Assembly: GCA_001566295.1 (NCBI GenBank)
Contig: KQ964253.1
Coordinates: 186,001-250,000 of the forward strand
Direction: 5' to 3'
Origin: Microdochium bolleyi
Taxonomy: Eukaryota > Ascomycota > Sordariomycetes > Xylariales > Microdochiaceae
Length of the DNA stretch: 64,000 nucleotides
The notes under the pieces are model-generated. The model searched no databases and had not been told where the DNA came from. It worked only from the letters and a program-made list of their open reading frames with translations. A program made the position numbers and the translations under genes. The first letter of the stretch is position 1. Each line of letters opens with the position of its first letter. This document shows positions 32,325 through 44,431 of the stretch, piece by piece.

Positions 32325-33650
32325 GTCGTTGGAATCTTGCTGACCAGTGGGCCTAGTCTGTGAAGCTGGGCGGGTGATTCGTGGGCGGTTTCAGGTATTC
32401 CGACTGGGAGCATGAGGTTGCGTTGGAGGTGAAAGTTGGACGGCTCATCGCGGAGGCGACATCGATGGAAAGTGATGACTAAAAAGACCCTGGAACCCCA
32501 CCTCGAACCGGCCGCGCAGCCGGAATCGCCACCCGGGATAGCACGCTGCTAAAGCACAAGTGCCATCTATCGCTCGCACAGAACCTGGGAGACACACGTT
32601 ATCTAAGAGCTACGAGCACCGTTGTGAGATTACTGCCAGCCTGAAAGCAACAGCCCTGGTGCGCACGCGAGCCGAGACTTGTGCGAATGCAAATCTGAGA
32701 TCCAACAGGCATTTGGCTTATCCGAGATCGCGTAGCAAGCAAGACCATGCTCGTGGAAGTTGATTGTGAGCATACCATAGGTACCTTACCGAGCAGGGTA
32801 TTACTTCAGGTCCTGCGGTTCTGCCCCATGATCGATTTCGGACGACATGCAAAAGTTGTCGGGGCTGGCATCGAGCAAGCTAGCGGCACCCCTGCGGCAC
32901 CCACGTTGCGCGCCAGCGCGGCTGTCACAGCAACGCCCGTCAGGGGTCAACAGCCCAGATCCACACAAGCTCGAAACTCGTTGCAACCCAAGATCTGTAT
33001 GTTTCGAGGGTTGACGCTGCTCCAGTGTGTCTATCCTATTGTCAAAGGCGTGTGCAGAGTCTGTACGTGCATCTTTGATGCCGCCTAGACAATATAAGAG
33101 TCGCGAGGAAGGAGCAATACATCCCTTCTGAGGTATGCCTGGCAACAGAGGAATATCGGGCAGACACGCAGGGCTGGTTCTGCCCGCCGATCTCCCAAGT
33201 AGCAAACCAGACCAGGCCACGCCGTATCCAGCTCTATGCTACTACGTCGCTATGTCGATTCTGCTCAGCAATGTCGGATTAGATACCTTGGGGTAGGTTG
33301 CCAAATGTCAAAGTGTGCCGGCGGCAGTCCTCCGTAGCGCCGCCTGCAGGTGGTTGTTTGGGCAGCCCGTCATTGTCGCGCAGCCCACTTCAGCACCAGG
33401 ATCAGCCAGCCCACTTGGAGCACCCTGTCCAAACATTCAGACCTCCCGACATCCCTCTCGTCGCATCGCGGCTTCCGCTCCTTTCTCTCCGCTCTCTCTC
33501 ACCACCAGAGTATCACAAAACAAGCGACAACCTAACCCTGTCCGTGACGCACAGTGACATCCCTCCAGGGACCGCGCGCCAGGTCCGCAGGCGCAGGCCG
33601 ACACGATCCACACAACACACAACACACACACATGACACAAGCCCGTCGCA
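32325..33650. other. Intergenic stretch upstream of apsB-like gene
   Basis: 1.3 kb between divergent genes, holding both promoters. The C-rich and CA-rich last ~300 bases (CA-rich tract around 33609..33632) look like the long 5' UTR of the next gene. No coding exon seen. Confidence 0.5.
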
Positions 33651-36600
33651 ATGGCGGATGACGACGGCCACGGGGGCGTAGAACTCAGGCCGAAGACGCC
33701 GCGCAGAGACATCCAGCAAGAGTCGCACACCCCAGACCACACCAGCGACGGCTCCCAATCGCCGGCGCCCACCGACGAGAGCGCGGAACCGAGTCAGGCG
33801 GCGACGCAGGCATCCCCCCCACCGCCCTCGCGACATCCCGACAGCAGCATCATCGAGACGACCCGTCTCGAGCCCCACGGCGAGCAGCACCTCGACTCCT
33901 TCACCGAAGAGCAGAGGATACACGACCACCTCCAGGATGTCGAATCCAGCTTCCTCCCGCCCATCTCCCCGATCCAGATCGCGACGCGGCCCGAGGACGC
34001 CGTAGACGACACATACGTGTTCGATGCCTCGCCCACGAAGCGACCCCAGCCGCCCCAGACACTACAGCCCGTGGTAGAGGCCGATACGACGGCAGACCTC
34101 TCTGGTGCCGACGAGCCGCCGCCCGATCAGCATTCAGCCACGAGTACTAAAGGCACCCCGACGACCAGCCACGAAGATGTAGGCCAAGACAGTCTCCTAG
34201 CACCCCTGCCGGCCTACGAGGATGACCTGGATAACTCGGGACTGGACCGCCTCTCCGAGTTACCCAGCCGCCGTCACTCAGACAACCATCCGACACCGAG
34301 CAAGGGCGACTCGAGCAGCCTGAACGATACAGCAGCGCTGGAAACCATGTCGTCCTCCCCGACCGCTGCCGCTGCCGCCCGAACGATATCAAAATCCATA
34401 TCCATGGCCACGATAGTGCCCTCGAAGGATGAGACGAGTAACCAGGAGTCTACAGAAGACGACGCTGGCTTCGACAGCTCCGTCCTGATAACGAGGGACG
34501 ACGCAGATGCTGGTGCCACCCCAGGCAACGCTCTTAAGACGGGCAAACGGCCTCGGTTCTTGCGCAGTAGGAATGCCAGCCAGCGGTCGTCGACATCGTC
34601 GTTCCTCACAGGCGATGATCTCGAGAACGAGTCAACGATGGGGATCGACGGAGATCTGCTCCCCTCGGCCGCCAGCGTTGCTCCTCGCGGGACCTTGTCA
34701 CGGTCGGCAAGCAACGTATTGTCACGAACAATCAGCCTGGGCAGCATGGCTTCGGGCATCGATGATTATCCCGACAACGGCCGGGGGGAGCACCTGGAGC
34801 CACCCCTGGAGGAAGACGAGCTCACACATCACGACATCCTCGCAACTCCCAGAGCCAACAAGCTGGTGGCGCCTACGGATACAGTCCTTGCTAGGAAGGT
34901 GCGCAATATCCAGGTGCCCGACAGCATCGCGCGGGAGTACAAGTCGAAGGGCGGATTTGCAACACCGTTCCGGGCCAGTAGGAATGTCTCAGACGCTACG
35001 CCCTCGGTCGCAGGAACCGTCTCTCGTGGTGGCAAGAACCTGACGCTGAAGGAACAGTCCAGCACGATCGAGCGCCTATCCAAGGAGAACTTTGACCTCA
35101 AGCTCAAGGTCATGTTCTTGTCCGATCGGCTGGATAAGCTGTCGCCCGAAGGCATCAAGGAGAGTATGCAGGAAAACGTCGAGCTCAAGACCTCCTTGGG
35201 CATCCTTCAGCGTGATAACAAGGTGCTCCGGCGGCGGGTGAAGGAGCTCGAGAAACGGCTTAAGGATGACCAGGACCGGCCCAGCACCGCCCGGAGTGGC
35301 TATTCGTCGGACGGAGGCACAGCAGGTGCCAACGATGACCAGGCCAGAGAGCGCGAGGAGGAGCTCATCTACTTGCGAGAACGTGTCGAGGAGTACGTCA
35401 CGGAGATTGAATACCTACGGAACGAGAGTATGGTCGACCAGGCCGAGAAGCGGAAGCTGGCAGAGACCTTGAAGTCCTACCGAGACTACACGGGGGATCG
35501 TGCCCACGAGCACCTGGGCAAGGACGAGGAGGTCGAAGTATGGAAGGAGCTGTTCGAACAGGAGACCGTGAGGCGCGAGCAGGTCGACGAGGACAATCGC
35601 AAGCTGCGCGAGGAGCTCTTCCGGCTCAAGCAAGGCACGCCCGGCTCGAGCGCGCCGTCCGGCGCCCTGCATCACACCACAAACATTTATAACATCACCC
35701 GAAAGGGCCGACCGACATCACCGACTCGTTCACGCCCGGGGACCGGCCACTCGGCCGAAATTGAGCGCACCAACTCCTTCAGCCAAGCCGACACACTGAT
35801 GGAGGACTACCGGCGTGAGAACGAGCAGCTGCGGCACGAAATTGGCGAATTGAGGAGGGAAGTGGGCGCCCAGACGTCAATGCTTACGTCACGCAATCGC
35901 GAGAAAGAGCGGCTATACCAGGAGATCGAGGACCTCAAGCTGTCTCAGCGCCGGGGTGGCGCAGCTCCCTCGACAATTGACAGTCTGCTGGACCGCTCTG
36001 CGTCCCGCGCTGGTGCCCACGATCGACCTGGGTCCAGGCATAGCGGTGGCACGCGGCTGACCGTGACTGAAGAGGACCCCCACCGCGAGGAGCTGGAGAA
36101 CAAGCTGGCCGAGTCTCGAGACAAGATCAACGAGCTCAAGCTGCTGAACCAGGACCTCCAGCGCGACACCCAGACCGCACTGGAGGAGATGGAGACGCTG
36201 CGGGCAGACGCCATGCAGCTGAAGCAGGAGTGCGATGCCCTGCAGGAGGAGCGGGACGCCATGGAGCAGGATATCCTCGTGATGCAAAGCGAGCGCGACG
36301 AGGCTCTGCAAGAATACTCGACACTCGACTTCGACTTCAACGCCTTGCAGAAGGAGGCCCAGGACACCCTGTACGAGCTCGAGGATCAGACAGAGCAGCA
36401 GGCGGCAGAGATCGAGCGGCTGCAGCTGGAAGTGCAGGAGCGGTCTGATAACTTCGCCGCTCTGCAAGATGAGATGCGGAGTTTGAGCGAGGCGCTCGCC
36501 GGTCTTGAGGATGAGCAGGAGAGCAAGCTCAAGAACATCCAGCGTCTCGAGGCCGAGCTCTCGGATGCCAACAAGGAGCTCGAGGAGCTCGAGGCCAAGC

Positions 36601-38322
36601 TTGTCGAGTCGAACGACAAGGCCGAACGACTAGGCGTGCAGCAGGAGTCGAGCCAGGACGAGATCGCGTTCCTTCGCGAGGAACAAGAGGGCGACAAGAT
36701 CCGCATCGGTGACCTCGAGGCATCTCTTGCATCTGTGGAACAGGAGCTGAGGGACGAGCGCGATCGGGCCAAGGAGCTGGACCAGCGACTCGCAAGGGAG
36801 CGCCACCAGCGCGAGCTAGTCGCCGACCGCGAGAAGGAGGAGGTGCAGCAGTTTGTCAACGAGCTCAACCGCGAGGCGTCGTCTGCCAAGGACGAGGTTC
36901 GGAAGTTGCGTAAGAGCTTGTCCAGCCGCGAGGTAGAGGCGACCGAGTGGAAAGAGCGGCTGATGGAGCTGGAGAACAACTTGCGCGAGGCCCTGGGTGA
37001 CCTGAACGGCACCCGGTCTAGTCTGCTCAAGGTGGGTGCCTATTTGATCGCTGTTTACAACTTCCTGCTGACAATAATCCTAGTCCATCGCCAAGCTGCA
37101 GCGCGAGCTCGAGAACACGGTGCGCGAGCTCGACACGACCAAGGCGGCTGCGGCCGAGAAGGAGAGGATGATCAAGCAGCGAGATGGGCAGCTCGAGAGC
37201 CACGGGCTCGAAGTGCGCAAGCTCGGCGAGATGCTTGACAAGGAGAGGCAAGCACACCGCAACACTAAGAACCACTACGAAACTTTTCAGCGCACGCACT
37301 CGCACGTGTCGAGGACGGTCACCTCGCAAGACTCACGCATCTCCGAGCTCGAGGGCAGCCGCAATGCCGACAAGAAGCGGCTCTCACAGCTCGAGGCGCA
37401 GTTCAGGGACCAGCTGGCGGAGCGTAACAACCTCCTGCTGGTACTGTGGACTCGACTGTCCTCCATCTGCGGCAGCGACTGGGCGCACAACAACAGCCTG
37501 ATCAATGGGAAGGCGCTGCCCTCGACAGAGTCCATTGGGACGATGCTGCCGGGCTTCTCCAAGAACATCCTCGGGGCGATCAAGATGATCGAGAACATTG
37601 TGAACAACTTCCACACGCGTGCCAAGTCGATCGAGCGCGAGCTCTGGAAGGAGTACCAGTCGCTCGAGAGCACTCTGGACGCCAAGAGCAAGAAGCTCGA
37701 GCGGCTCGAGGTCACGGTGCGGTCCGGGGTGGCCTCTGGCAGCTTTGACGCGCAGAACAAGCTGACGCAGCTCGAGACGGCGTACCGCGCCCTCAAGATT
37801 GAGAACGCGACACTGCAGCGCGCCCACGACGCGAGGACGCGGGGCGGCGGCTACTTTGGCAAGCCGGCCAGTAACGATGGCAGCGACGACCACCGAGAGG
37901 TCGGCAGCCCCTCGCCTGCCATACCAACAGGGCCCATGCGCCGGTCAGAGTCGATGACGCCGCGCAGCAGGATACCGCAGCTGGACCCGAACGTCTCGGC
38001 GACCCGCAGGAGCAGCAGCCGGCCGGGTGGCAACATGACGCGGAGCGTGACCATGGGCGCAACCGAGATGGAGCGGCTGGGGACGGCGTCGAGCGGACTG
38101 GCGAGCGCGGTGGGCGGCGGCGCGGGCGGTGGCGGCGACAACGACGTGCGGTGGATGTTCCGGCTGCGGGAGCTCGAGGCCAAGCTCAAGCAGGAGCGCG
38201 AGGCCCGTAACATGGACCGCGCGGCGGCGCGCCAGCGGATCCAGGACAGCGAGCGGCAGAATGGGGAGCTCGCGGCCGAGCTGAACCGGGCGCGGCGCAA
38301 GGCGGGGGCACCCTCTGATTAG
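33651..38322 (+). CDS. apsB: Centrosomin/Mto1/ApsB-type microtubule-nucleation protein
   Basis: Two exons, 33651..37031 and 37084..38322, giving 1539 aa. The single 52-bp intron (GTGGGT..CCTAG) is in phase 0. Residues 1-~450 are hydrophilic, Ser/Thr/Pro- and acid-rich, likely disordered and phosphorylated. A CM1 (centrosomin motif 1) follows near residues 463-490 (LTLKEQSSTIERLSKENFDL, then KLKVMFLSDRLDKL). CM1 recruits and activates gamma-tubulin complexes. Most of the remainder is predicted coiled coil with heptad-like Leu/Glu patterns. The C-terminus has RWMFRLRELEAKLKQEREAR near 1481-1500, matching the Mto2-binding region of fission-yeast Mto1. This is therefore the ApsB (Aspergillus)/Mto1 homologue, acting at spindle pole bodies, septa and other microtubule-organising centres and affecting nuclear positioning. 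The length is typical of filamentous-fungal homologues. Confidence 0.88.
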
Positions 38323-38948
38323 GTGTGGGTGTAGGGGTCCCTGGACGGGAGGGAGCTGTATGTTTGTGCATTGTATTTGCGAGGTTTGAGAAGCGAGCGA
38401 GCACGGTGACTGTGTCCGGGCGTGGTGTTCTGGTCACAGCTTGTACATATCTATTTATGGGTTAGAAGTTAGACTCTCTGGCTCTTTGACGGGAGAAGAG
38501 CTGGCATGATGAAGCGAAAGTGTGTCTATGGTTCACAGTTTGTCTCGATTTCCCTCTGTATCGCACTTTTTGTTGCACCTTTCCTGCAGGTCAGATGGTT
38601 TGCCTGACTGTCAGCTCACGTCACCTCTCCTCTTGGCCCCCTCTCCATCCCCGTCCCAAGCAAACACAGGGACCATGAAGATCCCGTGAGATCCAGGCCA
38701 GGGATCCCAAGTCGCACGGAGATTGGTGGGTCGCGCGGGAGGTGGGAAACGCCCGAGAGTGCGAGCAAGCGGGGCCGCTGCCTCGGCCGACATTCAAAAA
38801 CATCCCAGGGTCCCTGCCCACCGTGAGCTGTCAAGCTACCGGCCTCCTCGTGCCTTTTCGCCCACCGTCTCACATACGATTGCCAGCACTGGACTGAAAG
38901 GCTCTGGAGGAACGGAAACGCAAGACCAAGGTCTCGAGCCATCTCAAG
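38323..38948. other. Intergenic stretch, no gene seen
   Basis: 625 bp: 3' UTR of the apsB-like gene followed by the promoter of the membrane-protein gene. No supported exon. Confidence 0.5.
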
Positions 38949-40239
38949 ATGGCTAAAACCCCGGCGGCGTTCCGCGCCCGGCCCATCGCCGCCACGCTGC
39001 TCTTCACCACCCTCTTCGCCGGGTTCGCCAGCTTCGGGTGGTGGTACAACAAGATCTACCAGGCCACGGCGCCGTTCGCGAAGGACTTCATGGAGCATAA
39101 CAACGCGGGCACGCTCGTAGACGGCAGCCCGCTGAAGCGCGTGTATACAGGCCACGGCGGCACGGATGACCTGCTGGCGATGCTGGTGCTGTTCTTCGCG
39201 CCGGGGACATACGGGACGCCGGACGGGAAGCGAGCGGTGGCGGGGCGGGTCGTGGCCGAGGTCGTGAGCGGCGACGCGGTGAGGCTGCAGCAGGCGCAGC
39301 TGCTGCTGCAGCTCGTGAGCGTGCTGGTGCTGCAGATGGTCGAGGGGTTCAGGGGGCGGAACCGGTGGACGTTGCTGAGCTTGTGAGTTTCTATTCTCTT
39401 CTTGCGTAATTAGTCCGTACGGCTTGCTGACACCAGCGACACAAAGCCCCTCGATGTGGGCGTTCCTCTACCAGACCATGTCCGGACAGTGCATCTTCCC
39501 TGTGTGGTATGCCATCCACACGCTGCTCTCGCACGGCGCGCCGTACCTGTCCTCCTCCTCCAGCACCGGGCTGGCCGTCTCGCCGGCCCTCGCGAGGGCG
39601 TTCCTCCCCGCGTTCCTCGTTCTGTACGTCGTGCCCACGATCGCCATGTACGTCCCGTACGCGGACCCGCTGCGCAACCAGGACGCCACCGCGTTCTGGC
39701 AGGCCACGCCGGCGTATGTCAACATCGCGCTGTGGGTGCTGGCACTGACCGTCTTCCGCGACCGCGGCGGTGCTGGTCCTGCCACGACGACGCGCACGGG
39801 ACCGGCGTCTTCATCGTCGTCATACGCCAAGTACATTATCCGCGCGTACGTACTCGCCTTCGTCGTTGGTGTCGTCACGCAGCTCTGGCTGGTGTGGGCG
39901 ATCATGACATCCACGAATCCGTCTGTGTCGTTCCGCAGCGTGCTAATCCCGTCGGCGCTGGACCTATCGGACGTCGACTTTGTGCTCGGCACGCACCGCA
40001 TGTTCCAGTGGGACCACCTAGGCATCTTCGCGTCGACGCTGCTGTGGGCCGTCATGGGGGTGTACGACCTGCAGACGCGCCAGCCGGGCGCATCGGGGGA
40101 TGTCCTGGTACCGGTCACGACGTTGTTGCTGGGGGCGCTTGTGCTGGGCCCCGGCGCGGCGCTGGCGGCGTTCGGGGTGTGGCGGGAGAAGAGGATCGCG
40201 CGGATCGTGAGGGAGGGTGCGGCGAGGAAGGCTCAGTGA
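38949..40239 (+). CDS. Multi-pass integral membrane protein, function unknown
   Basis: Two exons, 38949..39382 and 39447..40239, giving 408 aa. The GTGAGT donor and an AAAG acceptor give the only in-frame join (LLSFPSMWAFLYQ); the nearer CCAG would shift frame. I count about seven or eight hydrophobic segments: one at residues ~12-33 (IAATLLFTTLFAGFASFGWW), one around LAMLVLFFAPGTYG, one at LLLQLVSVLVLQMVEGF, then FLPAFLVLYVVPTIAMYVPY, VNIALWVLALTVF, IIRAYVLAFVVGVVTQLWLVW, IFASTLLWAVMGVYDL and LLLGALVLGPGAALAAFGVW. The tail is basic. No transporter signature is recognised. Similar polytopic proteins of this length occur in fungal genomes, sometimes beside biosynthetic genes, but no function is claimed. 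Confidence 0.8.
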
Positions 40240-40514
40240 TGGTGAGAAGCGACGAGGCCGGGTGGCAGCGGGCTCGAGAAGTCATGAACGGCACGCTTGA
40301 GATCGTGATGTATGGCGGTTTGCCGGCATGTCTCTGTCCGCGAGGAAAACGTGGGCCAAGCAGCGGCCTCGTACATTTCGTTAGGACAGCAGTTTATGAC
40401 ATCTGGCACGGGAGACTAAAAGTAATTATGAATAATTATTCAGAAACGCTGCAATATTACATATCGATTGCACACTCCACGAAAACCGCCTACCACGCTC
40501 TGTCGGCTACCATC

Positions 40515-41492
40515 TCATGCCTTCGCCCCCTCCCCCTTCGCCTTGGAACTCTTCAGCGCCCGCGCCAGGTCCCCGGCGTCCAGCGTCGTCCTGCCCTCGA
40601 AGAACCCGCCCACCGCCTGGTCGATGAGCACCCGCGCCGCCTCGACGTTTGTCAGCGTCGGCCACCCCGTCGCGGCCTTGGACATGCCGCCCATCACGCT
40701 GCCCATGAGGCCGGGGCTGCTGATCATGCCGAAGCGGCAGGCGATGGCCTCGGCCGCAGTGCCGCTGGGGTGCTTCGCGGCGAGGGCGAGGACTTGGTTC
40801 TCCGTCTCGCCCTGATAGTCGTGCATATGTCAGTACACAAGAGCGGCAAGCCTCGTCGCGAGGTCGAGCGTGAGGTAGAAGAGGAACGCAGCAGAGCATC
40901 TACGCGTCTAAACAGCAAAAGAAGAAACTCACCCTCATCAGCATAAACTTGGGCGACCAGAACGGCTTCTTGGTCTGGTCCGGCTCCACGCCCATGCCGC
41001 TCGTGTAGACGAAGCGGAAGGGCTGCGAGGCCGACGGGCCGGCCACCCCGGCGTCGAGCATCGCCGTGTACCCCTGGATCGTGCAGGTCTGGCAGACGCG
41101 CTGGACCTCGGGGAAGGCGAAGGTGCTGGCCTTGAAGGGGCTCATGCCGACGGTCCTATATTTGGTCAGTTTCATGTGGAAGCGAAATAACACAACTGTG
41201 AAGAGCAAGGCGGAGGGCAAGGGGTGGGTGGGGATTTCATGTCCGTCGCATACCAGATACAGGCGTTGGCGCCGGCGAACTTGGCGGTGACGTCGGGCGG
41301 GTACTCGCCGTAGTCGGCAATCGTGGCGTTGACCAGCTTGGACGCGTCCGAGCCGGGGAGCAGCTCGGCCTCGGTGAAGCTGACGGGCTTGCGGGCGAGC
41401 GCGACGACGGTGGTAATGCTGGGGTGTGCGAGGGACTGCCGGACGGCCTCGCGGCCGACGAAGCCCGTGGCGCCGGAGACGATGATCTTCAT
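40515..41492 (-). CDS. NAD(P)-binding NmrA/epimerase-like oxidoreductase
   Basis: Three exons on the minus strand: 41492..41254, 41155..40933 and 40811..40515, giving 252 aa. Introns (98 and 121 bp) have CTGAC branches and keep frame (ACIWTVGMSPFKA and LMRGETENQ junctions). The N-terminus MKIIVSGATGFVGREAVRQSL is a Rossmann dinucleotide-binding motif (GATGFVG). FVYTSGMGVEPDQTKKPFW follows where atypical short-chain dehydrogenases carry their active-site region. The classical YxxxK pair is not evident, so catalysis is uncertain and the protein may be a redox sensor or reductase of the NmrA type. It is co-oriented with the alpha/beta hydrolase 440 bp upstream. Confidence 0.85.
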
Positions 41493-41929
41493 TGTTGTTA
41501 CTTGTGTGCTGTGAGTTCGGGACTGGGAGGCGTTGTGTATAGTGGTTGTCGGTTAGCTGCAGCTGAGTGATGTAGAAGCGAGGGAAGAGCGTGCAGGTGT
41601 CGGGATTGTTATGGGACGTTGGAGGCGGATATGGACGTGGAGGTGGAGATGGAGGTCGGGACCCCTGGTCTGCTGAGGGGTCTCAGGGTCGCAATGCTGA
41701 GCTGCTTTGCAGGGTTGTACACGAAGAGAGACAGCAGCATTTCTCGAGACTGCGCAGCTGGAGCGGAATGTGCTATTTTCTTCAAGTGTGCTATGGATGC
41801 GAATGCGGAGTTGCGGAGTTTGGGTGCCTGCAGGCTGCAAGTCCGCATTGGTCCGCGGGCCGGCCGGCAGTTCCTCCGCCGTCTCGGAGGCCACGAGCAC
41901 GCACCGAGGGCCTTCGCCGAAGCGGGAGT
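41493..41929. other. Promoter region of the NmrA-like gene
   Basis: 437 bp between co-oriented minus-strand genes. Short frames seen here are not credible. Confidence 0.45.
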
Positions 41930-43171
41930 TCAAGCTCCGCCTCCCGGGGCCGTCGCCGTCTCGGTAGCAACCTTCCACGCCTCCCGACACTGCTCCTCGC
42001 TTGCCTCCTCTTTCCCCAACAACCATCCAAACCCCTTCAGCATGTCTACCCTGTTCTTCCACGCGAGCGGGATCTCCGTCAGCTCCGCAAACCCGTGCGG
42101 CACGCCCTTGTACGCGTCCAGCCTGGTCTTCACACCAGCCTCCCTTAGCACCTTCTCGAACACGATGCCGTCGTCGCGCAGCGGGTCCTGGCCTGCGACC
42201 TGGATGTACGTCGGCGGCATCGTGGCCGCGGCCCCCTCGGTCCCGTAGCCCGGGCAGTACTCGGGCGAACTGGCGTCGTAGCCGTAGTTCTGTTTCACAA
42301 ACGTGATCGCGTCGGCGTCGATGACGGCGGACTTTGCGTTCTGCCCGCGCGACGTCCACAGGTGCCGGTACTTCTCGGGCACGGTGCCGGCCTCGTAGTA
42401 CACGGGTATGCTCGTCCACAGGCCAGTCACGGAGAACCTCAGCTTCTCCGCGGCGTCCTCCGCAGCCAGGAGGGCGCTGTTCTGCACTGCGACGGTGGCC
42501 AGATTGGCCCCCGCGGAGATGCCGCCCACGACGAAGCCCCGGGTCGGATCGACGTCGCTCCCGAGAGCCGCCAGCCCGGCGTCGCTGGTCAGCCAGGACA
42601 GTGTGTCCCACACGTCGCGCGGGGCCTGGGGGAACTTGTGCGCCGGGGCGAGGCGGTACGCGATGCTCACGGCCGTGACGCCCAGGAGGTGCGCCAGCGC
42701 GCGGGCGTGCGTGCCGATGTGGCTCCAGTGGCCGAGGGCGAAGCCGCCGCCGTGGATGAGGACGACGAGGGGGTCTTTGGTCGTCGAGGAAGACCTCCGC
42801 GGCTTGTACACGCGCACCTCGCTCTCGTGGCCGTCGCGCAATGGCGCCTTGACGGTGTACTCGGTCGGGGTGTCCGGCAGCTGCGGTGTCTGCGGGTTCA
42901 TGGCCCAGAAGCTGGCTACATCCTTGAAGGGGACGGACAGCATGGGGTGCTTATCAGGGCCATTGAAGTACTAGATAAAAAACGGTGGGGTTTAGTGTTC
43001 GCGTCGCTGTCATCTCGGAGGGCTACGGTCGAGAGTGTGTATCACCTCATCAAAGCCGGGACTAGTCATGGTCAGCCAGGGGTTTCTATGACGGCCGTGG
43101 GCACAGACCGTAGTTCTCACTTACTCGGTTGGGTGGGCAAGTGCCTCGATTTCCTCCTTGGTGTCATACAT
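41930..43171 (-). CDS. Alpha/beta hydrolase (HSL/arylacetamide deacetylase-like) with 16-nt micro-exon
   Basis: Three exons on the minus strand: 43171..43125 (47 nt), 43061..43046 (16 nt) and 42970..41930, giving 367 aa. Intron 1 has a perfect GTAAGT donor and a GCTGAC branch; intron 2 has a weaker GTGATA donor but an ACTAAC branch. The joined N-terminus reads MYDTKEEIEALAHPTDPGFD then EYFNGPDKHPMLSVPF. The hormone-sensitive-lipase-type motifs are intact: oxyanion HGGGF at residues 94-98, nucleophile Ser173 in GGISAGANL, Asp283 in GQDPLRDDG and His313 in VPHGF. There is no signal peptide, so it is a cytosolic esterase or lactonase. A start at ATG 42943 gives a protein 30 residues shorter that also has all catalytic residues, so the first two exons could be missed by automatic annotation. 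Confidence 0.85.
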
Positions 43172-44431
43172 GTTCGCGTGGCGGTCTGCGTTGTCGTTGT
43201 TTCAGCTGTGTACAGTGTGCTATCGTGAGCACGAAGAGACATCCGGCCTGAGATAGTTGAAGACAAGAGGGCAGAGCAGGACCCCCGCATCATGTAATAG
43301 CCGACCGGCTGTGCCGCCCCCCTCCACTCCCGGGCCTTCCGAGCGGTGGAGCTCCGAGCCGGGGTGGTTCTGTGGAGGCAGACGGGCTTCGCGATGCTGG
43401 CATCTGATGCCGAGATGCCAGCCGGATGCGAGGGCTGGGAGTACGACTGGAAACATTCTGTCGGCCAGCGGGCGCCGATACAGACGCGTGTTGCGCATGG
43501 TTGCTACTGTCCGCATGGGCTGCGGAGTATCCAGAGTTCCAAGACGCACGAATGCCGTGTTGTACTAGTCCTATACTGGCACACTTGGCCCTCCAGGTGC
43601 ACCACGGTGCATGAGCCATTTGAACCGTCCGATCCGTGGTTGATGAATGATACTAGCTGATCTGTGTTTCACATCTGGACTGCAGAACCTTGCAGGATTG
43701 TGACACGAATTGTTTCTTGCTGATTTCCCTGGCTCTCTCCCACTAGCTCAACAATGGCGGTGAAGCGGTCGACTTCCCCATCACCATCGTGGCCAGAGTC
43801 TTCTTCAGCATCAAGACCTGGCAATCCTGCAGCGAGTAAACACGCTGACCTTCCCGACGTTGGTAGTGTGTCTCGGACATGTGCCCAGTTCCGTAATGAC
43901 GAGACTCGCGGTAGACCACCACGAGGGTCCCCACGGTTCGAGAGCTGAGACTATAGATGCCAGGCCATGTGCGGGCACCAGTAAGCCTCCGCAGCCGCGG
44001 GAGCACCCGCCGTGGCCCGTGGCTAGCTGATAACACTAAAACCCTGCCGCAGTCCGGCGCTCCACTCGCCTGCGGCCGGACGCAGGCGACGCGGCAGGCG
44101 TGTTGGGCCAAGATTGAAGATTGAGACATGCATATTCAGCTGCGGGGTGGCCGTGGCTGGCTGAACGACGCACTGCAGCTTTTCAGCTGGATCCAAGGGG
44201 ATCTGGGCCTCAACAATCTGGTCTAGGGGTTACCGTGTCTTGCAGCATCAGAGTCTGTGGACGAGACAGCGGCCCGGTTCAAGGGCAGCCGTGTCTCGCT
44301 GAGCTGGATACCGTGGGCGAGTGGGTGATCCTGTGGACTATAAAGGTGTTGTGGTCAGGAGCATTGGGTGTTTCCATGCTCTTCATCAGTCTCTTCCTTT
44401 TCCCAAATTCACCCAACTTCGACTATCCAGC
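43172..44431. promoter_or_regulatory. Divergent intergenic region with TATAAA
   Basis: 1.26 kb between the hydrolase (minus) and the FAD oxidase (plus), with both promoters. TATAAA at 44339..44344 lies 93 bp before the oxidase ATG and is a plausible TATA box. No coding exon was accepted. Confidence 0.5.
44339..44344 (+). promoter_or_regulatory. TATA box of the FAD oxidase gene
   Basis: TATAAA followed by GG, 88 bases between its end and the ATG at 44432, with pyrimidine-rich sequence between, as in highly expressed fungal genes. Confidence 0.5.
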
